DNA from: an uncultured Lachnospiraceae bacterium
GTDB taxonomy: Bacteria > Bacillota > Clostridia > Lachnospirales > Lachnospiraceae
Direction: 5' to 3'
NCBI GenBank assembly: GCA_944380605.1
Contig: CALWIA010000032.1
Coordinates: forward strand, 55,890 to 119,889
Length of the DNA stretch: 64,000 nt
This document shows, piece after piece, positions 41,948-49,840 of this stretch (positions are counted from its first letter, which is position 1; each line of letters begins with the position of its first letter). The notes under the pieces are model-generated. The model was not told the origin of the DNA and did not search any database. It saw only the letters and a list, made by a program, of their open reading frames with translations. A program made the position numbers and the translations under genes.

Positions 41948-42435
41948 GCCGCCATCTGGCCCTGGGAGGCATCCTGGCCGCTCTGCTGTTCGCGGCCCAG
42001 GCGGCGCTGGCCTTCCTGCCCAACATCGAACTGGTATCCCTTCTGGTCATTCTGTACACCCTGTTTCTAGGGAAACGAGTCGTGCCGGTGCTGCTGGTCT
42101 TCGCCCTGCTGGAGGGACTGCTGTACGGCTTCGGCCTCTGGTGGGTCTCCTACCTGTACGTCTGGCCTCTGCTGGCCGGCCTTGCCGCCCTGTTCAAACG
42201 CGCCGGGGCTTCCCCCTTTGCCTACGCCATGCTGTCCGGCGGCTTCGGCCTTTCCTTCGGCCTGCTGTGCGCCATCCCCTATCTGGCCGGCGGCCCGGGA
42301 GCCGCGCTGGCCTGGTGGATCGCCGGCATTCCCTTTGACCTGGTCCACGGCGCCGGCAATCTGGTGCTGGCCCTGGTGCTGTTTGCGCCGCTGCACCGGC
42401 TTTTTTCCTCTGTCCTGCCTCGGATACAGTCATAA
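41944..42435 (+). CDS. ECF transporter S component
   Basis: A 163-residue protein of about six membrane helices with the size and Gly/Leu/Ala-rich character of ECF substrate-specific subunits (LALGGILAALLFAAQAALAF at the start). The Ala-rich first helix would contact the energising T subunit. No ECF ATPase or T gene is adjacent, so it would use shared EcfAA'T. Coupled to the DUF4430 protein; a cobalamin-type or other vitamin ligand is inferred from that partner only. Confidence 0.78.
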   Translation: MSRHLALGGILAALLFAAQAALAFLPNIELVSLLVILYTLFLGKRVVPVLLVFALLEGLLYGFGLWWVSYLYVWPLLAGLAALFKRAGASPFAYAMLSGGFGLSFGLLCAIPYLAGGPGAALAWWIAGIPFDLVHGAGNLVLALVLFAPLHRLFSSVLPRIQS

Positions 42436-42437
42436 AC

Positions 42438-43346
42438 TCAGGACATAAGCAGGTAGATGCCCATCATCATGGCAATACCCATCAGAATGCTCACGGAATT
42501 GATCTGCGCCGCCCGGGCGCCATCGCCGCCGGCGTTTTTGGTCAGCAGCGGCGCTACGCTGGCAGAAGGCGCCATCAGCACCACGCAGACCGCCAGCCGG
42601 ATGTCCGGCGGAAACGGCACAAACAGCGCGGCGCAGGCCGCCATGGCCAGTACAGTTCCGTACCGCAGGGCAAAAAATTTCGCAATGGTCTTCCGGTTTT
42701 CCCGGTCCAGATTCCACTCAAACAAAATTCCTATGCTGAGCATGGCCAGAAACGCGTTGGCGTTTCCCGCCACTTCCGCCAGTTTCAGCACCGGCGCCGG
42801 CAGCCGCAGATGCAGCGCCGCCAGCAGAAGCATCAGCAGATACGTATCTGTAATGGGCGATCCGAACAGCTTTTTTAACAGCAGCTTCAGGGAAAATCCG
42901 CCGGTTCCCTTCCGGCTTTCCGCCACACTGTAGTCGATCCCGTACAGGAAAATCGCCACGGCGATGTCAAACAGGCACAGGGCCGCGAATCCGTTTTCCG
43001 AAATCAGGCCTGTGAGAAAGGGAATGGCAAAATTCCCGATGTTGAAGCTGTTGAGGCTGAACAGGTACAAAAGCCGGTCCGCCGCCGGCTCCCTCCGGGA
43101 GGCAGCGGCTCCGGCGGCCATCAGCGCCGTGCAGGTGACCAGCCCCATGAGAAAGCACCACAGAAACGACGTCTGCAGTTCCAGGTCCTTCAGGGCGTTT
43201 ACCGCCACCGCCGGCATGGAGACATTCAGGATCACCGTCTTCAGAAAATCCGCGTCCTGCACCTTGAAGATTCCCGCTTTTTTAAATCCGTACCCGATCA
43301 GCAGCAGCGACAGATACACCAGCGTCTGCGTGATTACATTGTTCAT
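42438..43346 (-). CDS. AEC family transporter
   Basis: A 302-residue protein with about ten membrane helices in the auxin-efflux-carrier superfamily. Typical N-terminal LLIGYGFKKAGIFKVQDADF and the central SFNIGNFAIPFLTGL; the late segment VVLMAPSASVAPLLTKNAGGD matches the second repeat. Bacterial members carry malate or other organic acids. Ends 2 bp from the convergent ECF-S gene. Weak ribosome site ahead of ATG 43346. Confidence 0.87.
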   Translation of the reverse strand: MNNVITQTLVYLSLLLIGYGFKKAGIFKVQDADFLKTVILNVSMPAVAVNALKDLELQTSFLWCFLMGLVTCTALMAAGAAASRREPAADRLLYLFSLNSFNIGNFAIPFLTGLISENGFAALCLFDIAVAIFLYGIDYSVAESRKGTGGFSLKLLLKKLFGSPITDTYLLMLLLAALHLRLPAPVLKLAEVAGNANAFLAMLSIGILFEWNLDRENRKTIAKFFALRYGTVLAMAACAALFVPFPPDIRLAVCVVLMAPSASVAPLLTKNAGGDGARAAQINSVSILMGIAMMMGIYLLMS

Positions 43347-43403
43347 CTCGTTTCTTTACCCCGTTTTTCCTTCGGCCCTGAAAGGCCGCGCTTCAGCGTA
43401 AAA

Positions 43404-43441
43404 CTGCCGCGCCAGTCACATGGCTTATGACTGACGCGGCA
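43404..43441. terminator. Terminator after fucO
   Basis: TGCCGCGCCAGTCA pairs with TGACTGACGCGGCA with one mismatch, followed on the minus strand by TTTT and on the plus strand by TTTTT after a short GC stretch. It most likely ends the fucO transcript. Confidence 0.75.
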
Positions 43442-43481
43442 GGCCGTTTTTGGTACACGTTTCCGGTACGTACTTGCCGGA

Positions 43482-44630
43482 TTACAGCAGAGAACGATAC
43501 AGTTCGGCGATCTCCTCTACGGAAGTGTCTCTCGGGTTGCCGGGACGGCAGGCGTCCGCGTAGGCAGACTCGGACAGGAACTGAATATCCTCTTCTTTTA
43601 CGATCTCTTTTAAGTCGGCAGGAATGCCCACATCCTGAGACAGCTTGCGGACCGCGTCCACAGCCGCCTTGCGGTACTCTTCCTGGCTCATGGAATCTAC
43701 GCCTTCTACGCCCATGGCTCTGGCGATCTCTCTGTACTTTTCACCGGTGCAGGGAGCGTTGTACGCCATAACCGTCGGCAGCAGGATCGCGTTGGCGACG
43801 CCGTGGGGCGTATCGTATACCGCGCCCAGAGAGTGTGCCATGGAGTGCACGATGCCCAGACCTACGTTGGAAAAGCCCATGCCGGCCACATACTGGCCCA
43901 TAGCCATGCCTTCGCGGCCTTCCTGGGTGTTGGCTACCGCGCCTCTTAAGGATCTGGAAATGATCTCAATGGCCTTCAGATGGAACATGTCGGTCATCTC
44001 CCAGGCGCCTTTGGTGATATAGCCTTCGATGGCGTGGGTCAGCGCGTCCATGCCGGTGGCGGCCGTCAGGCCCTTGGGCATGCTGGACATCATATCCGGG
44101 TCGATAACAGCGATCACCGGGATATCGTGGGTATCCACGCAGACGAATTTTCTCTTCTTCTCCACGTCGGTGATCACGTAGTTAATGGTAACTTCCGCCG
44201 CCGTACCAGCCGTGGTGGGAACCGCGATAATGGGCACGCAGGGCTTCTTGGTGGGAGCTACGCCTTCCAGGCTTCTCACGTCCGCGAATTCCGGGTTGTT
44301 GATGATGATGCCTACCGCCTTGGCCGTATCCATGGAAGAACCGCCGCCGATGGCGATGATGTAGTCCGCGCCGGAGGCCTTGAACGCCGCCACGCCGCTC
44401 TGCACGTTCTCAATGGTGGGGTTGGGCTTGATATCGGAATAGATCTCGTATGCCAGTCCATCCTTGTCCAGTACGTCCGTCACCTTCTTGGTCACGCCGA
44501 ACTTGATCAGATCCGGATCCGAGCATACAAATGCCTTGGCGAATCCTCTGGTCTTGACCTCTCCCGGAATCTCCTGGATGGCGCCGGCGCCATGATAAGA
44601 AGTTTCATTCAGTACAATTCTGTTTGCCAT
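43482..44630 (-). CDS. fucO: Lactaldehyde reductase / 1,2-propanediol dehydrogenase FucO
   Basis: A 382-residue group III iron-dependent alcohol dehydrogenase. NAD site GGGSSMDTAKA; metal ligands in GMDALTHAIEGY (Asp, His) and HSMAHSLGAVYDTPHG (two His). Length and sequence fit FucO, which reduces L-lactaldehyde to 1,2-propanediol during fucose or rhamnose fermentation, but related 1,2- or 1,3-propanediol enzymes are possible. Start ATG 44630 follows AGGAGAGAG. Two inverted repeats upstream suggest tight control. Confidence 0.88.
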   Translation of the reverse strand: MANRIVLNETSYHGAGAIQEIPGEVKTRGFAKAFVCSDPDLIKFGVTKKVTDVLDKDGLAYEIYSDIKPNPTIENVQSGVAAFKASGADYIIAIGGGSSMDTAKAVGIIINNPEFADVRSLEGVAPTKKPCVPIIAVPTTAGTAAEVTINYVITDVEKKRKFVCVDTHDIPVIAVIDPDMMSSMPKGLTAATGMDALTHAIEGYITKGAWEMTDMFHLKAIEIISRSLRGAVANTQEGREGMAMGQYVAGMGFSNVGLGIVHSMAHSLGAVYDTPHGVANAILLPTVMAYNAPCTGEKYREIARAMGVEGVDSMSQEEYRKAAVDAVRKLSQDVGIPADLKEIVKEEDIQFLSESAYADACRPGNPRDTSVEEIAELYRSLL

Positions 44631-44653
44631 GATTCTCTCTCCTTTTATACAAC

Positions 44654-44691
44654 CGATACTTTGGTATCGCTTTACCGTTATTATTTTAACG
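44654..44691 (-). promoter_or_regulatory. Two inverted repeats in the fucO promoter region
   Basis: CGATAC-TTTG-GTATCG (44654-44669) lies 24 bases ahead of the start codon. CGTTA/TAACG (44676-44691, six-base spacer) overlaps the likely -10 TAAAAT; on the minus strand it reads TCGTTAAAATAATAACGG, loosely Rex-like. Both could be operators. Confidence 0.5.
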
Positions 44692-44828
44692 AATTCTGCC
44701 GGAAAAGAAAAGGCGCAAACCGCCTCCGCAGCCGCTTTTTTCCATTTTTGTGAAAACTGCACAACTTCTTTTGTGCGTTATTGCAGTCTCTTTTTTATGG
44801 CGCAGACCCCGGTATCTGCCGAACCCCA

Positions 44829-44856
44829 TTGACGTTTGGCCGCGGCGCAGTATAAT
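44829..44856 (+). promoter_or_regulatory. Orphan promoter pointing antisense into rlmI-like gene
   Basis: TTGACG (44829-44834), 16-base spacer, TATAAT (44851-44856). No plus-strand gene follows; transcription from near 44863 would run antisense to the 3' end of the methyltransferase gene. Confidence 0.45.
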
Positions 44857-44874
44857 CATGTTAAAATCCGGTCT

Positions 44875-46089
44875 TTACTTCTCTTCGCATACCTGGAAAA
44901 TATAGAACTTCAGGTAATAGGAGGCGTCCGCCGCCCACAGGATGGGGTGATCCGCCGCCTGGGTGCGGTATTCCACCTGCCGCAGCCGTTTATGGGCGCC
45001 GGCGGCCGCCTCCCGCAGAGTCTTGGCAAACAGCTCCGGATCCATGAAATGGGAACAGGAACAGGTAGCCAGATAGCCGCCGTCCCGCACCAGCTTCATG
45101 CCCCGGATATTGATCTCCCGGTAGCCTTTCACCGCGTTTTTCACCGAGCTGCGGGACTTGGTAAAGGCCGGCGGGTCCAAAATCACCACGTCAAAGGACT
45201 CGCCCTTCTTTTCCAGTTCCGGCAGCAGGTCAAACACATCGGCGCAGACAAACTGCACCCGGTCTTCCAGGCCGTTGAGCCTGGCGTTTTCCCTGGCCTG
45301 CTCCACGCCCAGTTCCGACGCGTCCACCCCCAGCACCGACTCGGCGCCGGCAATGCCGGCATTTAACGCAAAGGAGCCTGTGTGGGTAAAGCAGTCCAGC
45401 ACCCGCTTGCCTCTGCACAGCCGCTGCACCGCCAGGCGGTTGTATTTCTGATCCAGGAAAAATCCGGTTTTCTGTCCATCTTTGACGTCCACCAGGTAGC
45501 GGACGCCGTTTTCCTGAATTTCTACTTTCGTATCAAATTCCGGTCCGATAAAACCTTTGAACCGTTCCATGCCTTCCTGCAGCCGCACTTTAGCGTCGCT
45601 GCGTTCATAAATTCCCCGGACCGTGATGCCGTCTTCTTTCAGCACCTGCACCAGTTTTTCCAGAATCACCGGCTTCATCCGGTCGATGCCCAGCGCCAGG
45701 GACTCTACCACCAGTACGTCGGAAAACTTGTCCACCACCAGGCCCGGCAGAAAGTCCGCCTCGCCGAAAATCACCCGGCAGCTGCCGGTGTCCACCGTTT
45801 CTTTCCGGTAATTCCAGGCGTCCCGCACCCGCTGTTCCAGAAAGGCTTCGTCGATGACCGCATCCTTTTTCCGGGTCATCATCCGCACGGCAATTTTGGA
45901 GCGGGTGTTGAGAAACCCCTGCCCCATGACATAGCCGTCAAAGTCCTCTACCCGCACCAGATCTCCATCCCGGGCTTCTCCCCGGATCTGGCTGATTTCA
46001 TTGTCGTAAATCCAGGCGCCGCCGGCCTTCAGGCTTCTTCCCTCGCCTTTTTTCAGCACCACCGCCGCCTGCACATGCTTCTGTTCCAT
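44875..46089 (-). CDS. Class I SAM-dependent rRNA (cytosine) methyltransferase, RlmI-like
   Basis: A 404-residue protein with an N-terminal PUA domain (VVLKKGEGRSLKAGGAWIY...), a central region EADFLPGLVVDKF and a C-terminal methyltransferase domain with VLDCFTHTGSFALNA and the catalytic-type VILDPPAFTKS. This is the RlmI/YccW family that makes m5C in 23S rRNA. ATG 46089. It is 12 bp behind the GNAT gene and probably co-transcribed with it. Confidence 0.92.
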   Translation of the reverse strand: MEQKHVQAAVVLKKGEGRSLKAGGAWIYDNEISQIRGEARDGDLVRVEDFDGYVMGQGFLNTRSKIAVRMMTRKKDAVIDEAFLEQRVRDAWNYRKETVDTGSCRVIFGEADFLPGLVVDKFSDVLVVESLALGIDRMKPVILEKLVQVLKEDGITVRGIYERSDAKVRLQEGMERFKGFIGPEFDTKVEIQENGVRYLVDVKDGQKTGFFLDQKYNRLAVQRLCRGKRVLDCFTHTGSFALNAGIAGAESVLGVDASELGVEQARENARLNGLEDRVQFVCADVFDLLPELEKKGESFDVVILDPPAFTKSRSSVKNAVKGYREINIRGMKLVRDGGYLATCSCSHFMDPELFAKTLREAAAGAHKRLRQVEYRTQAADHPILWAADASYYLKFYIFQVCEEK

Positions 46090-46101
46090 CGCTTCTCCCT
46101 T

Positions 46102-46923
46102 CTATTCGCCGCTTCGCAGCATGGTATACGCTCCCACATCGGTAAATCCAATGGATCGGTAAATCCGCCCCGCGTCCGGGTTGTCAAAAAACAGGCACAC
46201 AAACTGCCGGCCCTCTTCCAGGCAGTCGGCGCACAGCTTCAGCACCGAGGCCTTGGCATATCCCCTGCCCCGGAAGTCCGGATCTGTAGCCACCCCGACG
46301 ATCATGGCGGACAAGGAGCTTTCCGCCGAAGTCTGGGCGGCGCAGGCCAGGCGCTCTCCTTCAAAAATACCATAGGTTCTGCCCAGTACCGATACGTTCA
46401 TCCGGATGTCTTCATAGCAGGCTTCCCTTGTCTTGCCCCGGTAGTTATAGGCAAATTCCTCAATTTTCATATACAGGTCATACAGCGCCGGAATATCTCC
46501 GGGCGTCAGCAGGCGGACTCGTTCCAGAAGCGGGCCCATCTCCGCCTTCTGCTGATCCGTCACCGTTTCCAGGCGGGCCAGCTGGGTCTGCTGGGCATGG
46601 CGGTCCGGCAGGCAGGCAAGCAGCCGGCGCATCAGGCTGTCCTTCCCGCTGATGGTTCTGGGACGGATTTCTTTTATGTACTCCGCCGCCTCAGAGGCGT
46701 CGTAATCCTCGTTCCGGCTGTACAGCAGCGCATTGTCCCGGTACCGCAGAAGCAGCCAGGGAAATTCCTCTCCCGGCTTCCAGCGGTCCGATGTGCCGCA
46801 GGAGACCTGTTCCCCTTCCATGCCGAACTGTTCCAGGTCCCCCAGGAAAAACACGTTCATCTCCGGTTCAGCGGCCAGATAAGAATAGGCGGCCGACACA
46901 TGCTGATTGGTTAGTTTCTGCAT
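46102..46923 (-). CDS. GNAT family N-acetyltransferase
   Basis: A 273-residue protein with a divergent N-terminal half (QHVSAAYSYLAAEPEMNVFF) and a C-terminal GNAT domain showing the acetyl-CoA motif VATDPDFRGRGYAKAS followed by FFDNPDAGRIYRSIGF. Start ATG 46923 has AGGAGG upstream; a longer start falls above the promoter. The substrate cannot be predicted. Confidence 0.87.
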   Translation of the reverse strand: MQKLTNQHVSAAYSYLAAEPEMNVFFLGDLEQFGMEGEQVSCGTSDRWKPGEEFPWLLLRYRDNALLYSRNEDYDASEAAEYIKEIRPRTISGKDSLMRRLLACLPDRHAQQTQLARLETVTDQQKAEMGPLLERVRLLTPGDIPALYDLYMKIEEFAYNYRGKTREACYEDIRMNVSVLGRTYGIFEGERLACAAQTSAESSLSAMIVGVATDPDFRGRGYAKASVLKLCADCLEEGRQFVCLFFDNPDAGRIYRSIGFTDVGAYTMLRSGE

Positions 46924-46963
46924 AACGTTTCCTCCTTTCACGGCTTTCCGACTGAATGGGCTT

Positions 46964-46992
46964 ATTATAATCCAGATTGATTTTTCCTGCAA
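46964..46992 (-). promoter_or_regulatory. Promoter of GNAT-rlmI genes
   Basis: Minus strand TTGCAG (46992-46987), 17-base spacer, TATAAT (46969-46964). It interlocks with the plus promoter at 46977-47005. Confidence 0.7.
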
Positions 46993-47005
46993 TCCTTTTT
47001 ACAAT
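46977..47005 (+). promoter_or_regulatory. Promoter of the fliB-like gene
   Basis: TTGATT (46977-46982), 17-base spacer, TACAAT (47000-47005). It overlaps the divergent GNAT promoter so that each -35 lies inside the other's spacer. Confidence 0.65.
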
Positions 47006-47037
47006 AGTAGCATCACGAAAAAGGAGGCTTCCGCCCC

Positions 47038-48414
47038 ATGGAATACCATATTCCCGATTATTACCGCACCTTTTCCTGCATCGGTTCTGCATGTCCCGAT
47101 ACCTGCTGCGGCGGCTGGCAGATTCCCATCGACCGCCGCTCCCTGGCCCGGTACCGCGCCCTCATCGCCGCCGGCGGGGGAAAGGGATTTGGACGCCGTC
47201 TGAAGCGCAGCGTGGACTTTCGCCGCCGTACCTTCCGCCAGACCCGGCGCCGGTGCCGCCTGCTGACGCCGGACGGCCTCTGCAGCCTCTATATCCATGC
47301 CGGCCCCGGCGCGCTGTGCCGCGCCTGCCGCGTCTATCCCCGGCATCAGGAGGAGTTCGGCTCCATCCGGGAAATCAGCCTGTCCCTGTCCTGTCCGGAA
47401 GCCGCCCGCATTCTGCTGACCTGGCCCCGCAGGCCCCGGATCCATACCGTGCAGAGCCGCCGTTCCTGCCCGCCTGGGCAGGCAGTGGATCCGGTTCTTT
47501 TAGACCGGCTGTTCCGCCTCCGGGAAACCATGCTAAAACGGCTCTGGCCTGCCCGGGAAACGGAGGCAGAAGACTCCGGCAGCCTGGAGTCCGCCGTCTG
47601 TGAAATCCTGGATCTGGCTGCCGGATTTCAGGCGTCTCTGGAAAACCGAGGCCCTTCCGGGTCTCCTGCCCCGGCAGTTTCTGCCCCGGCAGTTTCTGCC
47701 CCGGCGGTTTCCGCCCCGCAGGCAGGCCGCCGGGCCCGCGCTGTCCTGCACCGCGGCCTGCTGCAGGTCTTTTCCCATATGGAGCCGGTGGAAGCGCTGT
47801 GGCCGGAGCTGATGCGCCGGTGCCGGGCTCTGCCGCCCCATGGGCTGCCTCCCGTCAGCGCCTCCCCGGACCGCCTGGAAGAACGGCAGCTGCTGACCTA
47901 TTTTCTCAGCCTCTACCTGCCTGGCGCCGTCTATGACCGGCAGGCGCTGGCCAACGTCCAGATGGCCGTTTGCAGCTGGCAGATGACCGCCCGGCTGGCG
48001 GCGTGCCTGGCCCGGCTGGCCGGGTATCCTTCCGGCCCCGGCTTCCCAGACCGCCGGGAGTCTGACTGCATAAAAAAGTGTGCGCCTTGGCGCACACTCG
48101 CGCCGAGTGCAGTTGCCGTCAGGCAACATCTGCCTCATGCGCGAGTGCGCATCCTCAGCGGAGCGTTTTTTCATACGATAGGAAATGAAATTTCCTATCG
48201 TACGAAAAAAGCGCCGGGGGCATGTGCTGCCTCCGACGCTTCCCAACAAACGCTTCCTGCTGTTTTCTGGATCCAGGCCGCTTACCTGTATTCCAGGCAG
48301 GTAGAAAATTCGGATTTCAATCTGAACCGTCTCGTTTCGGCCTGCGGCCATTTCCGCGCTCTCTCCCCGCAGGCGCTCTGCCGGGCCCTGTCCGCGGACC
48401 TGCCGGCGGATTAA
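47038..48414 (+). CDS. fliB: Flagellin lysine-N-methylase-like protein (FliB family) with inserted repeat
   Basis: A 458-residue protein. The FliB Cys motif is intact at the N-terminus (CIGSACPDTCCGGWQIPID, then RRCRLLTPDGLCSLY and CRACRVYPR), typical of a radical/Fe-S-like cluster protein that methylates flagellin lysines. The middle has a PAVSA tandem repeat. Around codons 343-401 a palindromic repeat element is read through in frame, after which FliB-like sequence resumes (YLYSRQVENSDFNLNRL). Whether the enlarged protein is active is unknown. No flagellar genes are nearby. Confidence 0.75.
   Translation: MEYHIPDYYRTFSCIGSACPDTCCGGWQIPIDRRSLARYRALIAAGGGKGFGRRLKRSVDFRRRTFRQTRRRCRLLTPDGLCSLYIHAGPGALCRACRVYPRHQEEFGSIREISLSLSCPEAARILLTWPRRPRIHTVQSRRSCPPGQAVDPVLLDRLFRLRETMLKRLWPARETEAEDSGSLESAVCEILDLAAGFQASLENRGPSGSPAPAVSAPAVSAPAVSAPQAGRRARAVLHRGLLQVFSHMEPVEALWPELMRRCRALPPHGLPPVSASPDRLEERQLLTYFLSLYLPGAVYDRQALANVQMAVCSWQMTARLAACLARLAGYPSGPGFPDRRESDCIKKCAPWRTLAPSAVAVRQHLPHARVRILSGAFFHTIGNEISYRTKKAPGACAASDASQQTLPAVFWIQAAYLYSRQVENSDFNLNRLVSACGHFRALSPQALCRALSADLPAD
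47668..47712 (+). repeat. 15-bp tandem repeat (three units) in fliB-like gene
   Basis: Three units of GCCCCGGCAGTTTCT (third slightly changed) encode PAVSA repeats, a flexible linker. The repeat preserves frame and could vary in number. Confidence 0.8.
48064..48240 (+). repeat. Structured palindromic repeat element inside the fliB-like gene
   Basis: About 177 bp made of stacked hairpins. These are GTGTGCGCC/GGCGCACAC (48078-48097), ACTCGCGC/GCGCGAGT (48096-48146) enclosing GTTGCC/GGCAAC, a ~22-bp stem centred on CGATAGGAAAT/ATTTCCTATCG (48163-48214), and AGCG...CGCT (48210-48240). AT-rich flanks and lack of protein-like sense suggest a MITE- or REP-like mobile repeat. No second copy is in this window. 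It is a multiple of three and stop-free in the gene's frame. Confidence 0.65.
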
Positions 48415-49748
48415 GAGGCCTCTTTCAGGGTCTCCAGAGCCTCCATGGCGGCCTGCACCTGATTGTCCTCGTCCAAATCCACCACTGCCTGGGTCTTCAG
48501 TTCCTCATCCAGATCCACGATCACGTCCGGCGTCAGTCCCTCTCCATGGAGGTCAAACCCGCTGGGCGTGTAATAGTGGGCCGTGGTCAGCTTCACCGCT
48601 GTTCCGTCGCCCAGCGGCACCAGGCTCTGGACAATGCCTTTTCCAAAGGTCTGGGTTCCCACCACGATGCCCGCGTCATAATCCATAACCGCGCCAGTAA
48701 ACACCTCCGCCGCGCTGGCGGAACTTCCGTTGACCAGCACTGCCAGCGGCAGATCCAGCTGGTGGCCGTCCTCCATGGGATAGCCCGCCGTCACATATCC
48801 GCTGTCGCTTTCCATAACGATCTTGCCGTCCCGGCAGAAATAGCGGTCGCCTTTGCCGTCTTTATCCGCCGTATAGATCAGCATGCCATCCATCCGGTCT
48901 TCCGGCAGAATATAGGCCAGCATCTCCACCGCCGCGTCCAGCACGCCGCCGGGGTTGCCTCTTAAGTCCACAATCAGCTGCTCCATGCCCTGGTCTTCCA
49001 GACGGTCCACCGCTTCTTTAAACTGGCCGCCGGTGACCATCTCAAACTGCATCACATAGATATAGCCGGTCTTTTCATCCAGCATCTGGGATTCCACCGT
49101 GGTCACTTCCACCTGGCGGCGTTCCATGATCAGTTCCACTTCCTCCGCCGTCTCTCCCCGCAGCACCGTCACCGTCACCTGGGTGCCTTCCTCGCCGCGG
49201 ATGTTTTCATTGACTACCAGGTCCAGTTCCCGGCCTGTGACGTTTTCCCCATCCACTTCGTAGATGACGTCGCCGGGCAGCATGCCGGCCTCCAGCGCCG
49301 GAGAGCCTTCAAACACCTTCACCACCGTCATAATCCCCGTGGTCAGATCCTGCTGCACCATGGCGCCGATGCCGCAGTACTCGCCGGAGGTGTCCTCCAG
49401 CAGCGACGCGTAATTTTCCTCATTGTAATAAACCGAATACGGGTCTCCCAGGCCGTACATCAGGCCGGTGTAGATGCCGTCCTCCACCGCCTCGGGATCC
49501 TCTTCAAAAAGAAAATACCGGTCGATGATGTCCTGGATGTACCGCATCTTGGCGCTGATCCGGTCCATATCCAGACCGCCGTCTTCCGAATCGCCGCCGG
49601 CCATCTGGGTCTGGTCTCCCATCACCGTCCGTCCGATCAGGAAGATTCCGGCGGAAAGTCCCACCAGAATCAGTCCGGCAAAGGCCATAACCAGCGCGCC
49701 CACCAGAACGCCCTTCCAGAATCGGTTTTTTCCCTCTCCGTTTTCCAT
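48411..49748 (-). CDS. S41 carboxy-terminal processing protease (CtpA/CtpB-like)
   Basis: A 445-residue membrane-anchored protease: anchor helix at about 15-37, N-terminal helical part, PDZ domain (about 110-200; VFEGSPALEAGMLPGDVIYEV) and S41 catalytic core. The Ser is in LVNGSSASAAEVFTGA and the Lys in TQTFGKGIVQSL. Such proteases trim secreted or cell-wall proteins and control sporulation or hydrolases. Start ATG 49748 follows GAGGAG. Downstream of ftsE-ftsX, a conserved Firmicutes neighbourhood that links it to regulation of peptidoglycan hydrolysis. Confidence 0.93.
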   Translation of the reverse strand: MENGEGKNRFWKGVLVGALVMAFAGLILVGLSAGIFLIGRTVMGDQTQMAGGDSEDGGLDMDRISAKMRYIQDIIDRYFLFEEDPEAVEDGIYTGLMYGLGDPYSVYYNEENYASLLEDTSGEYCGIGAMVQQDLTTGIMTVVKVFEGSPALEAGMLPGDVIYEVDGENVTGRELDLVVNENIRGEEGTQVTVTVLRGETAEEVELIMERRQVEVTTVESQMLDEKTGYIYVMQFEMVTGGQFKEAVDRLEDQGMEQLIVDLRGNPGGVLDAAVEMLAYILPEDRMDGMLIYTADKDGKGDRYFCRDGKIVMESDSGYVTAGYPMEDGHQLDLPLAVLVNGSSASAAEVFTGAVMDYDAGIVVGTQTFGKGIVQSLVPLGDGTAVKLTTAHYYTPSGFDLHGEGLTPDVIVDLDEELKTQAVVDLDEDNQVQAAMEALETLKEAS

Positions 49749-49840
49749 GTATCTGTCTCCTCTCCACACCGCGCTGGCGCGCGGCCCGGGTCCTGATTAT
49801 CCATACTATTCCCAGTCTCTGGGAAAATATACCCGGCCGG

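Noticed and set aside
48064..48240. CRISPR array or insertion sequence inside fliB
   Set aside because: Nested hairpins without regular spacers and without a transposase; a palindromic repeat element explains it better.
47038..48414. fliB-like gene as a pseudogene
   Set aside because: The frame is uninterrupted through the insert and FliB-like sequence resumes, so it is kept as a CDS with reduced confidence.
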